From: Sipunculus nudus
Lineage: Eukaryota > Annelida > Sipuncula > Golfingiida > Sipunculidae
Direction of reading: 5' to 3'
DNA: 64,000 bases
Assembly: GCA_026874595.1 (NCBI GenBank)
Contig: CM049309.1
Span: 21,362,033 to 21,426,032 of the forward strand
The position numbers and the translations under genes are program-made. Each line of letters begins with the position of its first letter. Position 1 is the first letter of the stretch. The notes under the pieces are model-generated. The model saw nothing but the letters and a program-made list of their open reading frames with translations, did not search any database and was not told the origin of the DNA. Shown here in pieces: positions 21,295 to 33,795 of this stretch.

Positions 21295-22070
21295 ACTCCA
21301 CTCAGTGAATGCAACTCAGTGAATGCCACTCAGTTAATTCCACTCAGTGAATGTCACTAAGATTTAGTCACTCAGTTATTGCCACTCAGTTTAAGCCTTT
21401 CAGTGCTTGCCCCTCAGTGAATGGCATTCAGTTTTTACCACTCGGTGAATGCCACTCAGTTATTGCCACTCAGTTATTGCCACTCAGTGAATGTCACTCA
21501 GATTTAGCCACTCAGTTATTGCCACTCGGTTATTGTCCCTCATCGAATGTCATTCAGTGCTTGCCACTCAGCGAATGCCACTCTGTGAATGCTAATCAGT
21601 TATTGCTTCTCAGTGAATACCATTCAGTGATTGCATGCCACTCAGTGAATTCCATTCAGTTATTGTCCCTCAGTGAATGCCACTCGGTTATTGTCCCTCA
21701 TTGAATGTCACACAGTTATTGCCACTCAAAGAATGTCACCCAGTTAATAAAACTCAGCTTTTTCCACTCATTTAAAGCCATTAGGTGCTTGCCATTCAAA
21801 GAATGCCACTCAGTTACTGCCACTCAGTAAATGCTACTCGGTTATTGTCCTTCAGTGAATGCCACTCAGTTATAGTCTTTCACTGAATATCACTCAGTTA
21901 TTGCAACTCAAAGAATGCCACTCAGTTATTGCCACTCATTGAATGTCACACAGTTAATAACACTCAGTTATTGCCACTAAGTTATTGCCACTTAGTTATT
22001 GCCACTCAAAAAATGCCACTCAGTGATTGCCACTCAGTTATTGTCACTCAGTTTATGCCACTTGGTTATT
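21295..22070 (+). repeat. Minisatellite with 15-bp unit
   Basis: About 50 degenerate copies of GCCACTCAGTTATT(n) and GCCACTCAGTGAAT(n). The 15-bp period is a multiple of three, so one frame stays open for 117 codons (21351-21704) with a repeated pentapeptide. No splice context or similarity supports coding. Confidence 0.9.
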
Positions 22071-22079
22071 GGATTTAAC

Positions 22080-22855
22080 AGTACCTTTAAAGTTGGTTGA
22101 ATTTGGTCCTTATATGACATTTAAGGAAAGCTACCAGAATTTTGTAACAGGAAGGAAACATTTTTGACTCAAATATGTTTCTTGAAGTCACTAGATGCTT
22201 TATTTTACAGTATTTGTATAGTGATTTGAACCTAGGAGAAACCATCTATTACAAGAGTGTAGGATATAATGATCCAATCAACAAATGAATTATGGTAATA
22301 CAGTTAATTCCAATCACTCTTACATGCAACACTGAACTAGTGGCCGATGGGCCATAATAATTAGCTGAATGCCATATTACTTATGCCACAGCCATAGAGA
22401 TAAGTCTGTGACTTAAATTAAACATGTGAAAAAAAATGTCAACACCTGCCCCTGTTCAACCTTAGTGTTGTTTTAAATAACATGAAAGCCTTTGACAAGC
22501 AAAAACATATAACAAATCTCTCAGCATCACAAAGTTCCTTTCATCTCACTACTGTGCAAGATGCTCTTTTAGTTAGTACTGAACATGTTCCTGGTTTTGT
22601 GATTACATTTGAAAATTGCATACCAGAATCCCAATTTCTGAATTATCTTATTTAATTTATAAAGACACTGCTTTAAGATCTTTACAATGCATTTACATTG
22701 ATTGAAGGCTAACAGTTCAACCAACTAACTGGTTTGGAGTATAACATCTTAGCATCTTTGTCCAAATCAATGTGAATGCCATTAAGTAACCAAATAAAAT
22801 CATTTTGAAAAAAAAAAAGTCTGAATAACCTTATAGTTAACCATAACTTATAAGT
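22080..22855. other. No supported feature
   Basis: Only a weak stretch at 22335-22370 (GTGGCCGATGGGCC, TTAGCTGAATG) recalls the reversed right end of the tandem-core element. Confidence 0.4.
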
Positions 22856-22859
22856 TATT

Positions 22860-23255
22860 GGCAAGCTGACTTTGGGGCAGCCAAGACCAAGGACCATGAA
22901 TAAAGACTGGTAAAAAGTGAAGGTAAGTAAACGTTGTCTCTACCATCTGATAGATCAAACAATGTCAGTCTCATCCCACTTAACCTCCCTGATCTTTTGG
23001 GTTGGTTCATTTTTGGTACATTTCTCAGCTCCCTGGGGAGCATAAAACAGAAGCACCCATAACATGCTTGATGCCCATGGCCAGAGCCCATTCACTCTCT
23101 GGGGTGGAGAGGGTACCAACTTGAGTTAAAAGTTCTTGGCCAGGGGTTCTAGCGTAAAACATGACCTGAACAGGACAAGAACCCACACCTTGTGGTGTAG
23201 TCCAGTACCCTAATCATTACTGAATAATACTCCACAAGTGCTGTAAATAGTAATG
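22860..23255 (-). mobile_element. tRNA-derived SINE-like element
   Basis: On the - strand from about 23255, a box A-like TTCAGTAATGATTAGGGTAC with CTGGACTAC precedes a box B-like GTGGGTTCTTGTCCTG at normal tRNA spacing. A unique body of about 300 bp follows (ACCCTCTCCACCCCAGAG, CATGGGCATCAAGCATG, CTCCCCAGGGAGCTGAG). The pol III boxes have diverged. Family not named. Confidence 0.55.
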
Positions 23256-23990
23256 GTAATGAAAGTACAAAGGTTCAATCTTAATCTTATGAGGAGAGGA
23301 GATTCATGAACAAACAGAACATCTCATAGAAAGAACAAAAGAAATTCAGTGACTTGTAAACATTTATTATGCACATGCACCATATGTATCACATTATCAT
23401 ACACAAATCTTCTGTGAAGAAATAGTATAATTTATGCAAAATATATAAGAAATAATTGTGATGAATTATACAAGAATGGTTATCTGCATATAATACATAG
23501 TACTGCAAAAAAGCACCACAAAGATGTATGCAGTGTAATATAAACACTTACCACACCTCAGATTTATGTCTCATATCTGGTGCAATACATTTACTCCAAG
23601 CATATCCTTTGATTTTACTTTGACAATAAAGACAAACATTTTCATGAATATATCCTTGTGACATTATCAGGCTGACATTTCAAGATCAGACAACTGGAGT
23701 TATCTTCACTAGTACTGGCAATCAAGGAGTCAGCTGCAAAAAAAGTGTCTTTTATTGTGGACATAAAATGAGAGGCCTGTCAGAGTTACCATAGTAACCA
23801 TGATGTCATAGTTGGTATTTAAGCCTGCTCCCAAACTGCAAAGTCTAAAATTTATTTTTAAATGGATCTCAGATTATAAAGGAAACTTCTGAAATAGCTG
23901 CTCAACTTTCATAATAAACTAAACCCTTAAAGTTGAAATGACCAACTATTCATACCATATTTGTTAAAACCAACAAAATTTACTATTTAC

Positions 23991-24423
23991 CACCTTCCTG
24001 GGTGCCAGGTCTGAAGCTCAGTTGAGCAAAGACCTTGCTTCAGTGAGCCACAAAGCACGCTATTTCATGAATTACTCATAAGACAATTAAACCAATCAGG
24101 TGGCTTGCATACAGCCTATCTACACAGCAGGGAAAACATTCTTAAGATCAACCATCTCGCAATGGGAGACGATGTTGAGAATCTGACCAGTCATATAAAG
24201 GCTTGTAAACATGGTGAGTTTCAAGGGAATGTGTTCTGGTCAATCAGATAAGTGAACTGTTTTGATTTCTGTGTATTGGTGCTGTGTACCTTTGTAACCA
24301 CAGATCTGATTTTGGCCCAATCACATGCATGTCTGTTCAAAGTTCATGATATAGCAGGCCAGGAGGCTTAGTGAAGCAAAGTCCCCACTCAACCAAGCCT
24401 GATATCAGGCTCCCAGGAAGATG
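23991..24423. mobile_element. MITE-like element with about 95-bp imperfect TIRs
   Basis: The left end CACCTTCCTGGGTGCCAGG and the reversed right end CATCTTCCTGGGAGCCTGA stay similar for about 95 bp, including CTTTGCTTCA/CTTGCTTCA and ATCATGAA/TTCATGAA blocks. Flanks CTATTTAC (23983-23990) and CTGTTTAC (24424-24431) form an 8-bp duplication with one mismatch. This fits a non-autonomous hAT-like element. No gene inside. Confidence 0.7.
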
Positions 24424-24431
24424 CTGTTTAC

Positions 24432-25250
24432 CCAAGTCTATAAACATGACAACTCTTAATAATCAGACAGAATTAATTTCCTTATTTTCCCTCCCACTTT
24501 TACACTCTAAAGACTAGAGAATCCCCTGGTACACAGATTTTCTAAATGGATCAGTAAACTTCCCATTTGTAAGGAGCATTAATGTCCTCTTTGCATTAAT
24601 CATGTTTAGGTGCAATTAAGCTCTTTGTATTTATAATGCAATTAAACATTGTTGATGTGCATATATTATACATAAAAGGCAGTTACACTAAAAGTGCTCC
24701 ATGAAAATTGTGTATAATATAAGCTCTGAGTAATTCTTATTATAATACATATACTTAATTTAAACCAACTTTAAATTCTGTTTAAACCTGTCTAATATCT
24801 AGAAGAGTCATTTTATAAGTCTTGCTTCATGAAGAGTTAATAAATGCAAATTTTTAATACATACTGACTGTAACATACTGCCAAGAACAATGCTTCTTCC
24901 CAAATATTATATTCTTTTTCTTGAAATACAAATACTTGACACTGAGAAATCTGCAAATAATGATTACATCTACCTTCATAGAAGGATTAACCTCTCAGGA
25001 ATTTGTTTGGAACTCTCCTATCTAGATCACATACTCCAAACATACTCACATACTCCAAGAATATTCCACTGAAACAGAATGCAGATAAAGGTCCACATTT
25101 CTGTTTCTTGTATTTGCATAAACCACAGCTACTTTTATCAACTTTCTGCAGTAGGAGTGAAGTGGAGATGTTGTATTCTACTATGCTAAACCATTTGGCA
25201 TATCACCATTTCTTGTGCAAACCCTAACCATAAGACAGGCCATGAAACAG
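24432..25250. other. No supported feature
   Basis: AT-rich. Short open stretches at 24890-25227 are not recognisable. Confidence 0.4.
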
Positions 25251-25760
25251 TTGTGTGGTAAATACCCCAACCATCACTGGACCCACGCAGCTGTGTGGTA
25301 AATGCTCGACACACCACAAGACCTAGGCAGCTGTGTGGTAAATGCTCTACACACCATGAGACCCAGGTAGCTGTCTGGTAAATTCTCTACACACCACAAG
25401 ACCCAGGCAGCTCTCTGGTAAATGCTCCAAACACCACAATACCAGCGTCACTGGTTGGACAATGTTCAAATGACCACGAAGGCCACAGGGCATGTATGTT
25501 ACCACAAAAGCCATGCAGCTCTATTGTAATTGATTCAATAGCTGCAAGGACAATGCAGTTGTCATGAAAAATTACAATCAATATGCAGCTGTGTGGCTAA
25601 ACTCAAAAATACCACACACACCACCACAAGGGCTAATCAGCTGGGTAAAGAATAATCCATCCCTCACAAAACCCATGATGCTGTGTGGTGTCAGTCACCA
25701 CCTCACCTACAGTTGTAGGGTAAAAGCCTCTCATAACACATCCATGACAGCTGTGCAGGC
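25251..25760 (+). repeat. Tandem repeat with 40-bp unit, decaying rightward
   Basis: GGCAGCTGTGTGGTAAATGC followed by CACACCACAAGACC recurs exactly every 40 bp at 25251, 25291, 25331, 25371 and 25411. From 25440 on, the CAGCTGTGTGG and CACCACAA words persist at irregular spacing. Confidence 0.85.
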
Positions 25761-25769
25761 CATAAACTT

Positions 25770-28700
25770 ACAATGACATCTGGGCAGTAAGATACAGACA
25801 TCAAATATTTTCCACAAAAGCAATACTGTGCACACAGGGTACAATTTCATTCAATACTGACTTTGCTCAGGATCATAAAACAGTCAATAATTTTATTTCT
25901 GTATGAAACAGTGATTTGTATTAACAGAGCTTTTGGACTGATACACAGAGAATTATATGAAATATTCTTTACTCATCCCAAAGTATACACACCTTTATAC
26001 AGTGGTCATGTCACACATTCAAACCCATTCCACTTGAACACTTTTTGCAAACTATCCCTTGTTATGATCCCCACAAACTGACTGTTACCTCATTGTGAGT
26101 TTTCCCTTCTGACAAATTTGCCAATATGTCAGTGGGGGAAAATTTGTAAAATTGAAAATTACATAAAATTTTCATAAAAAAACAAATCTGAAGTAATTTT
26201 GAAGATACCTTATGGCAAGCAAGTACTTAAACATTTTATATGGCACTGCTGGTGGATGTATACAGCAAATGTGGCCTTTGATAGCAGTTGTTAAGTGGAA
26301 TGAGTTAAAGCCTATGTCACAGAACCACTGCTAAATTAGTGAACCCTCGGTATAGTAACTATATACTCCAAAATATATAAAAAAGCCATAGCACCAAGCA
26401 GTAAAAAGCCAGATAATATGGTATCACCCTTTGTTAACTAGAGTAAAAATCATGGATGAAAAAGTATCTCATTTCTTTACATCTTACAATTAGCACTATG
26501 TTATATAAAAATATCAACATTCTTTTAAAATCACATGACAGTCTTGTCATTGCCAGGTGTGCAAGCTTAACACACACATGTATATGATTTAATTATGTAC
26601 TTTCTGATATAACAGGGATAAAACAGTTACAACAATCACATGGTCAAAGGACTGATTTTCTATAAATACCATCAGGTCCAAATCTCAATATAAATCTTAA
26701 GACAATTACTTCTTTGAATATCATCTCATAAAGTTTTTCCATATAAAGAAAATGATACTTTCCAAATCCAGTGACTCAAGTGACATGAACTCTTTAATTA
26801 TAAAGTATTGTCACATACATCATACACTCATTTCTATGAGACTCCTGATGTATAGTATAGTACTACCAGTCTACCACTATCATCATTTCTGTGATAAAGC
26901 AAAAATAGAGCTATTAACCAATATCTTTTTATTAAATCTTCATTCTGAGTAAATATTAACTTTTCTGTGACAATTAAAAAAACATATTTTTCTGATCAAG
27001 CAACCTGATTTATATTTTACATGACAGAGTTTTACAGTGCAATAAAGGGTTTTGTAATTCAGAAGTCATTATATTCTCTCCATATTTTGGTAAATATAAT
27101 ATGTTAATATGTTAATACATCTTTTGAATGACATAACAGTTTAGTTAAATGGAACTGGTGGTTTCTGTTTATTATCACATATCATTACTTAAATGCTAAA
27201 TAATATGCCTAAACTGCACATTCCCAGCTATAAAAAAAATTATAATAATAAGGAAAAAGAACCATATTTGTAAACTAGGCAAAGAGAATGGAAAAAATAT
27301 CATTTCTGTAAGCAAACTCATTGCACCTAAAAAAAACTTGCACAATGTTGGAAGAGGAATGCTGTAGATCATGTTGTGTCTGACATAATGCAGCATTATT
27401 GCGCAATGTGTATATGGATGATTTTTAGCATGAAATAAAAACATTATATGCTATAATATAAATAATATATGCATCTGATTAGAGAACACAGATGTGTAAA
27501 GCCAGAAGGGTTTGAGTTCATCCCCATTTGTTTGTGTTGGTTCACATAACTTAATCAATGATCTGAACGTCATAAAATTTAAGGGCATTTCGGGAATGGG
27601 CCAATGAAGAATCCATTAGATTTTAGTGTGGATCTGGCACATGATCCAGTATCAGGAATATAGGAATATTGACAAAAATACAGTCAATTATGGATAGATG
27701 AATCTGTGAATACAGGTTAGAATAAGTGAATGCAAACATGTTTTTTGGGAGCATCCCACAAAAGGGCCCCCCTACATGGGGGAGACTTGCATTCCTTAGA
27801 ATGCAGATTTCTAGTACCAAATATTGTTTGCAAGATTGACACACCATCATACAAAATTACTGAACCACACAACCTTAACCTCCCCTCACAATTATTAGTA
27901 AATACATATCATACACAGCTGAATAATCAAGTATAGACAGACAATTAGTGCACAGCTTGTCATGTTGATAATCAGCCATATACTTAACAGATGATACATG
28001 AACATATGGAATGCTAAGGTAAGATTACACACCTCACATGCACACCTGAAACATATGTACACTGCATATATATCAAATTCTTAGGTGTTATAAACATATA
28101 GTGGTAGTATATACTATGAAGTAGTATGCTATAAACATGGCTTGACTGAGTATACATTAAATATAGCCAGTATGATTGTAAAGCAGATTACACCACAATA
28201 AGAACATTGCATAGAGAAAACATACAAAACCCTACACAGGAAATTCACAAGACCATGACTGCAAATACCAGTACTCTTTACTGCCTATGATAACCATTTT
28301 GGCAACTAATTTATGACTCATCATTAAAACTGTAGGGACACAGACAAACAACAAATTCAACTCTCTTGATATCTCTTATTCAATGATGGTAAAACAGTTA
28401 ACAGTCATTGTTATCTGAATATTTAATGTGCCATTTCTTGAACTAATTTTAATGATTATATGTAAGAATAATTAATTCCAGTTTATTTTTCCCTTTCTGA
28501 ACACTTTATATCATATAATTAATAAAACAGTGCATAATTAAATGAGAAGAATGTTATTCTCTGATTACATATCTCATTGGTATAATATACAGAATAAGCT
28601 CACCCAGTTGCCCACTCACTCAACAATAGGTAAGTAATGTTGTTCCAAAGTTCCATAGTCTACCAGACTTTCTGATTGCTCCAGTGTGTGGCAATCTGCC

Positions 28701-30480
28701 AAATGCAATGTGTTTTGCAGTTCAAATGTCATTTGAATTTAAACACCCACAACTCACGGCAATATAAGATCAGTTGTAATGTGGCCAACAGTACAAAAAA
28801 CACCCTGGCATATTGATACCCAAGATTACTTGCCAACCTCATCTACCACCTCAAGCCATAAATTTGGCTTATACTGTATTTAAACTTCACACATAGCACA
28901 TATAACATTCATTTATTTCAGATATTTGTAATCACAGGTACAATAATAAATACAAAGGATATTTGATATCCCTTCATCATATCCATATTTCCAACCTAAA
29001 TAATATCAGTGGATCTGCATTATCTGCAGACCATATCAGTGAATCCTCATCTGAACTTCTCATTATTACATCACTAATATGTGAGGCCATTCTCAGCATT
29101 ATCTGATTAATATCACTGAATCAACACTTCCATCACTCCAACAAATTACAAATAATCAGACCTTAAAAACTATTTACTGCACATAAAAACTGGTAAAAAT
29201 CTGGTGGGACACAATGACAGACATGGGCTGATTTTATCAGTGTCATAACCTGAGTGTTTATTGTTGAACCTCAATTTATCATTACCTCCATTCAACAGTC
29301 ACTTCTCTATTACAAAGGCTTGAGCTAGCCCTGTGACAAGTAGATTCTTAGGTCTGTCATGTCTCTAGTACATACGTATAAAAAAAAGCAGTCAAGGTCT
29401 CCTGTACAAGGAAGGTTGCACAGTATATAGGGTTTCTATCCTCACCAATCAATACAAAAAGGTAAATCACATTTCATCCGCTACAAGTTGTAATGATCAA
29501 GACAGCAGGTAGTTTTCAGCTTCATAGTAACCAGTCAATTTACTGAAAAAACTTAAATTAACTAAAGAGTCTGAACCTATCTAGCACCTTGGGCTGTAAG
29601 CCTGTGCATTACACTGATGGTGTTGTGATAAAGGAAGGCAGAAAGACTGTTCACTAAGAAAGAAATTAGAGGTTGCTAAACCTTGCCCTCATCATCAATA
29701 ACTGATACAAGTAATTTCAAGCTTGAGGAGTTTCTCATGTATTTGTTTTAGGTCAATCCATCAGATGTCTCTCCTCACCAAGCTCACCCCTTAAACAAAC
29801 TAGCCATTTCTGTCAACTAAATATATTGCCAATGGACACACTGGACTATACCCTATGTTGAAGTTATTCCACTAAAATACAGATTTTAGTGGTTTCAGTT
29901 ATGTTCATAAAACAGAAAAATATTCCAAACAAACAATAAGAACCTTTTGCTAATAAGTATAAAAAGAAACTAATGTAAATTCTGCTAAGCTAATTATAAG
30001 AAGGGCAATTCATACTATGGCTGATAAATAAGAAATAAGAAATATTTCAAGAATTTGTTTGACAGATATAAGAGCAACAGTCATTTATGACAGAGTGGCT
30101 GGAAGGATTGTTCTTGGTCAGAAGGGTAGAGAAAAAAATGACACTTGTTACTGCAGACTAACAAAAAAAACACCAATATGATGAATTTCAAGACAAAGGT
30201 CTCTTATCTGCAAATAATGAAATACTCTTGTGATGAGGAGCTGCATTTTGAATTGTGCTCACACAGAAGTTCATTGAGTAACATGACAGCCCTGAAAACC
30301 TGGTAATGTGCTTTTTGTTCTTGCTCTGGAATGATAGAATTACCCGGAGATGTTATATAATTCTTTATCACAGTCTGTGAAAACAGAAACACAGCACCAA
30401 GAGAACAGTGCTGGCTTGAAATTTGCATGTATTTCACCTAAAAAACTGCCCAGCTATGCAATAAGACTGACGTTTAGGTC
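25770..30480. other. Intergenic, no supported feature
   Basis: About 4.7 kb of AT-rich DNA. No exon, TIR element or array could be supported here. Confidence 0.45.
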
Positions 30481-30483
30481 CTA

Positions 30484-30485
30484 AG

Positions 30486-30516
<31 letters not shown>

Positions 30517-30523
30517 TTATATA
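30484..30523. repeat. (TA)n microsatellite
   Basis: A run of alternating TA of about 26 bases, followed by TTTATTTATATATT. Confidence 0.9.
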
Positions 30524-30524
30524 T

Positions 30525-33160
30525 TCTAGAGTCATATTTAAAATCAAAGTCACTGAGCAATGAAAAATAACTGAGATTTAACTAAATGCAACATAAATAT
30601 GAACAAGAAGTACTATCTACATTGTTACAGCTCTATCTAGTGGTAAAATGGTGAACTAAAGTTGATGTCTCATGAAGTGCCTCCTTTGTTCCCCTGACAA
30701 CAGTTAACCTGACAACTAGTGCACAAAGGTTCATTTTTGTGCATGAGTGCACGCACAGAAAGGATCGGGGCATGACAAACTGATGGCTGTTTTACTGCCT
30801 TGACCCTTGATTGGGGTTCTGGTATGATATCTGGACCCACTGCATGCACACTGCCTCTCTGTTCATATGTTAAATACACAATTATATATAACATAAAAGT
30901 AAATAATGATGTCCCTGTGACCATCTGAATGACAAGTTGTTGCAGATAAATTCCATGTTATCTGTAGCAGGATTAATATGATCATATGAATAATGAGTTC
31001 CTGAATTACACTAAATGCATAAGTTTGATTTAACTTTGTCACTGCATGTTAATAAATAAATCACTGATGTCTCAGCCAGGTTTTCTTTTTCAATTCCACA
31101 TGATGAGAAGGAAGCTGTGTTTAACTATAGAAACTGGCAGAAATATATACCTGTGCAGAAATAACAGTCAGGTAAAATGACCTGAGACTGTCTGACCACC
31201 AGTACATACAACATACAATGTGGAATAAAAAAAGGTATCATTACATCTGAGGATACCCTGATGGGGAAGATGTTCTTATCCTGATGTCACTTGATTGTTT
31301 ACACTGGCCAGCATGTACACCATACTGAATGACAAGTCTGGTCTTGTTAATGATGAAGATGATGATGATGATTCAGGCTCTGAATCCTGCTCCACTGGAT
31401 CCTAAGCACTGTGGATTTGTAGCAGTTAAGCACTGTAACTACTATGTACATCTCTGAGGATCTGAAAATACAGAAATAAATTACTAAATACAGAATGAAA
31501 AAGCATATCTAACCAATAGACTCTACTACACAAGCTGAAAAATAATGTGCTATGAAAATAATTGCATTTTATGAAACGGCACATTCATGCAATTCCAGAA
31601 AATATGAATATCCATAACCCACCAAAACCTGTAGTTCACTTAGCCCCTATGTATGACTATTAAACAAAAGGAAAACATAATAATGAAATAACACTGCAAT
31701 ATTGGTAACTGAAATACCCTATTAAAGAAAATAAAGTTGGTTTTTCTATTCCTGTTTCACAACTGAAAAATAACACCAACAGATTTCATTTCTGAAGCTC
31801 TGAAAAGGTATGTTATAACAATCACAAAGTGGACAGCAGTTAGCGCTTTACAGAGAGATCTATATTTACACACAACAAATACATTAGTTTACATATTATC
31901 ATATCAGTTGTTTTTATGAGCCTGGATATAACCCAACTCTAGCATATATGGCACACAGATAAGACAGATAAGGAGGGATCAGTGCTAGCTATTTGTCCAA
32001 GTGCTTGAGGGATGTCACATGCAGTTTGATTGATATATGATAAGATAACAGTCACATTTACATTATGCTAAGTCAGGTTAACATTGCTGACAAATATTTG
32101 ATAATTGGTCATACAGGCTACACCATATCAAATCTTAACATTCTATTTAAATATTAAAGTTTAACAACAATTTATAATATCAAATAACAGGGGGGGGGGA
32201 ATGCACTGGTTGGAATGGTATCAAATTTATGGCCTGCGATAAATATATGACAAGCAAAAGGCTTCAAAGACTAAATATACAGATAAATAGATATTTAGAT
32301 AAATTTAACATTTAGAGTGCTATATATGCACAATTTATACTAAAAAATTCTAAATCATTCATACCTTTTAAATACAATTCTTAATGTGTGTCCATATGCC
32401 TTCTAAATAACTGATATTAAGCTTATAAACCGATTTAAACTTTTAAATCACAAATTAAGTGGCAACACTTCTTTAATGTCCATATGTCTTAGTGATGGGT
32501 AGCAGTATATTTATTTCACTTATTCTTTTTATATCTATTATAATTTTTAACAAGTCATTCAGAAACAATTACATTTAATGAATTCTAAAGCTAGGGAAGA
32601 ACTTACTCTTGTATTATGTAAAGAGCAGCCTTTAAATATATAAATGTTCATGGATATGTTTACTCTATAACTAATCACTGATTTCTCCATAAAACTGCAT
32701 GCTGGGTAATTATTCTTACCAGTTTGGACTGACACTGACCTGTGTGGGGCCATGGAACAATAGAACCCTGTGTTTTGTCTGGCTTTGACCTATATACATG
32801 GGGTCAAGTACTATGTCTGTCATCTTAACTCCCTGTCAAGAGGGTAACACAACAAGATGAACAGTGGCTACATCAGGTGATACAGGCAGTGTCCTATAGA
32901 GGTGACAGACTCACTCAAACTTTCACTGACACTGGTGTTTTGATGACAGATATAGATAAAGGACTGCCAATAAAGTCTTCAACATGCCCACCCTGTTAAC
33001 ACAAATACTTCCCTTTCTAGGCATTTTCATATATACCTGAGCAGTGGGGATATAGATATCCTAGTGAAATATTTATGGTTTACTTATCGGGTACATGCAG
33101 GCAGCAAATATCTATTTTAAGGCCGAATTAAGAGACAGTGTAACTATCATTTAGTACCAT
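30525..33160. other. Between the two genes; possibly distal 3'UTR of CDC42SE
   Basis: No recognised exon. A GATGATGATG run at 31350-31370 lies in a 32-codon acidic open stretch that I do not trust. A G-run lies at about 32190. Confidence 0.35.
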
Positions 33161-33162
33161 GA

Positions 33163-33168
33163 TTTATT
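33163..33168 (-). terminator. Candidate poly(A) signal for CDC42SE
   Basis: AATAAA on the - strand, about 520 nt after the stop codon. CDC42SE 3'UTRs can be much longer, so other signals further on are possible. Confidence 0.3.
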
Positions 33169-33687
33169 CTGTCAATAAGGACCTGTTCTCTGTATTATAT
33201 TTATGATTCTTTATAACTTGTTAGATCTGTGTAAGCCTACACATATTCCTGGACCAAGTCTCAGTCAAGAATATTAAAATAGTGTAGCTATCATACAGGT
33301 AGATCAACGTTGCTTATACTTTCTGTAATACTGTACTGTTCTATATTACTTGTTGATCTATATAAATACTATGTATTATTATTATCTGTCCTCTTTCCCA
33401 TTAACATGACATAAGAAATACAATTTTCTTAATAGTAAGAATGACTACATTATTCCCTCTAAAAAAGTGTAGCTAAATTCTGTGTATACCCAAATCTAAA
33501 ATCCATAATGGCACCTTCCTCTAACATATTTGTTCAGTGTCAGTAACAGCCTCAGTGTATGATTTAGTTGATGACATGTCACAAAATCACATAATAATAC
33601 ACTTCTGAAAGGTTAAGGATGTATGTTTTGGTATTCTGCATGTGTCAATGTTAAGTCTCACCGTATCAGGATGGTGTGTGTATGTGA

Positions 33688-33795
33688 TCACGCAGAGTTG
33701 TTGTCCAGATTGATGAGGTTAAGCTGTACATCGACAGGTGATACATGGCTGTAACCTCCCTTGGACCTCATCTGACTCTGCAGGCCATCAAGCTG
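33688..33795 (-). CDS. CDC42SE: CDC42SE exon 3 (C-terminal tail)
   Basis: Acceptor TTTCCTCAG ends at 33796 (- strand). It reads [35 protein letters not shown] and TGA at 33690-33688. A second AG three bases further in would drop one Gln. Matches the QNQMQSKGGY block of CDC42SE2. Confidence 0.94.
   Translation of the reverse strand, partial: QLDGLQSQMRSKGGYSHVSPVDVQLNLINLDNNSA

Noticed and set aside
21351..21704. 117-codon frame with repeated pentapeptide
   Set aside because: Product of a 15-bp minisatellite; no splice sites or homologous protein.
25251..25440. Regular direct repeats, considered as a CRISPR array
   Set aside because: The whole 40-bp unit repeats without unique spacers, and the context is a eukaryotic genome.
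31292..31402. Acidic open stretch ending DDDDDSGSESCSTGS and stop, looking like a C-terminal exon
   Set aside because: Created by a GAT microsatellite, weak acceptor context and no partner exon; kept only as a remark.
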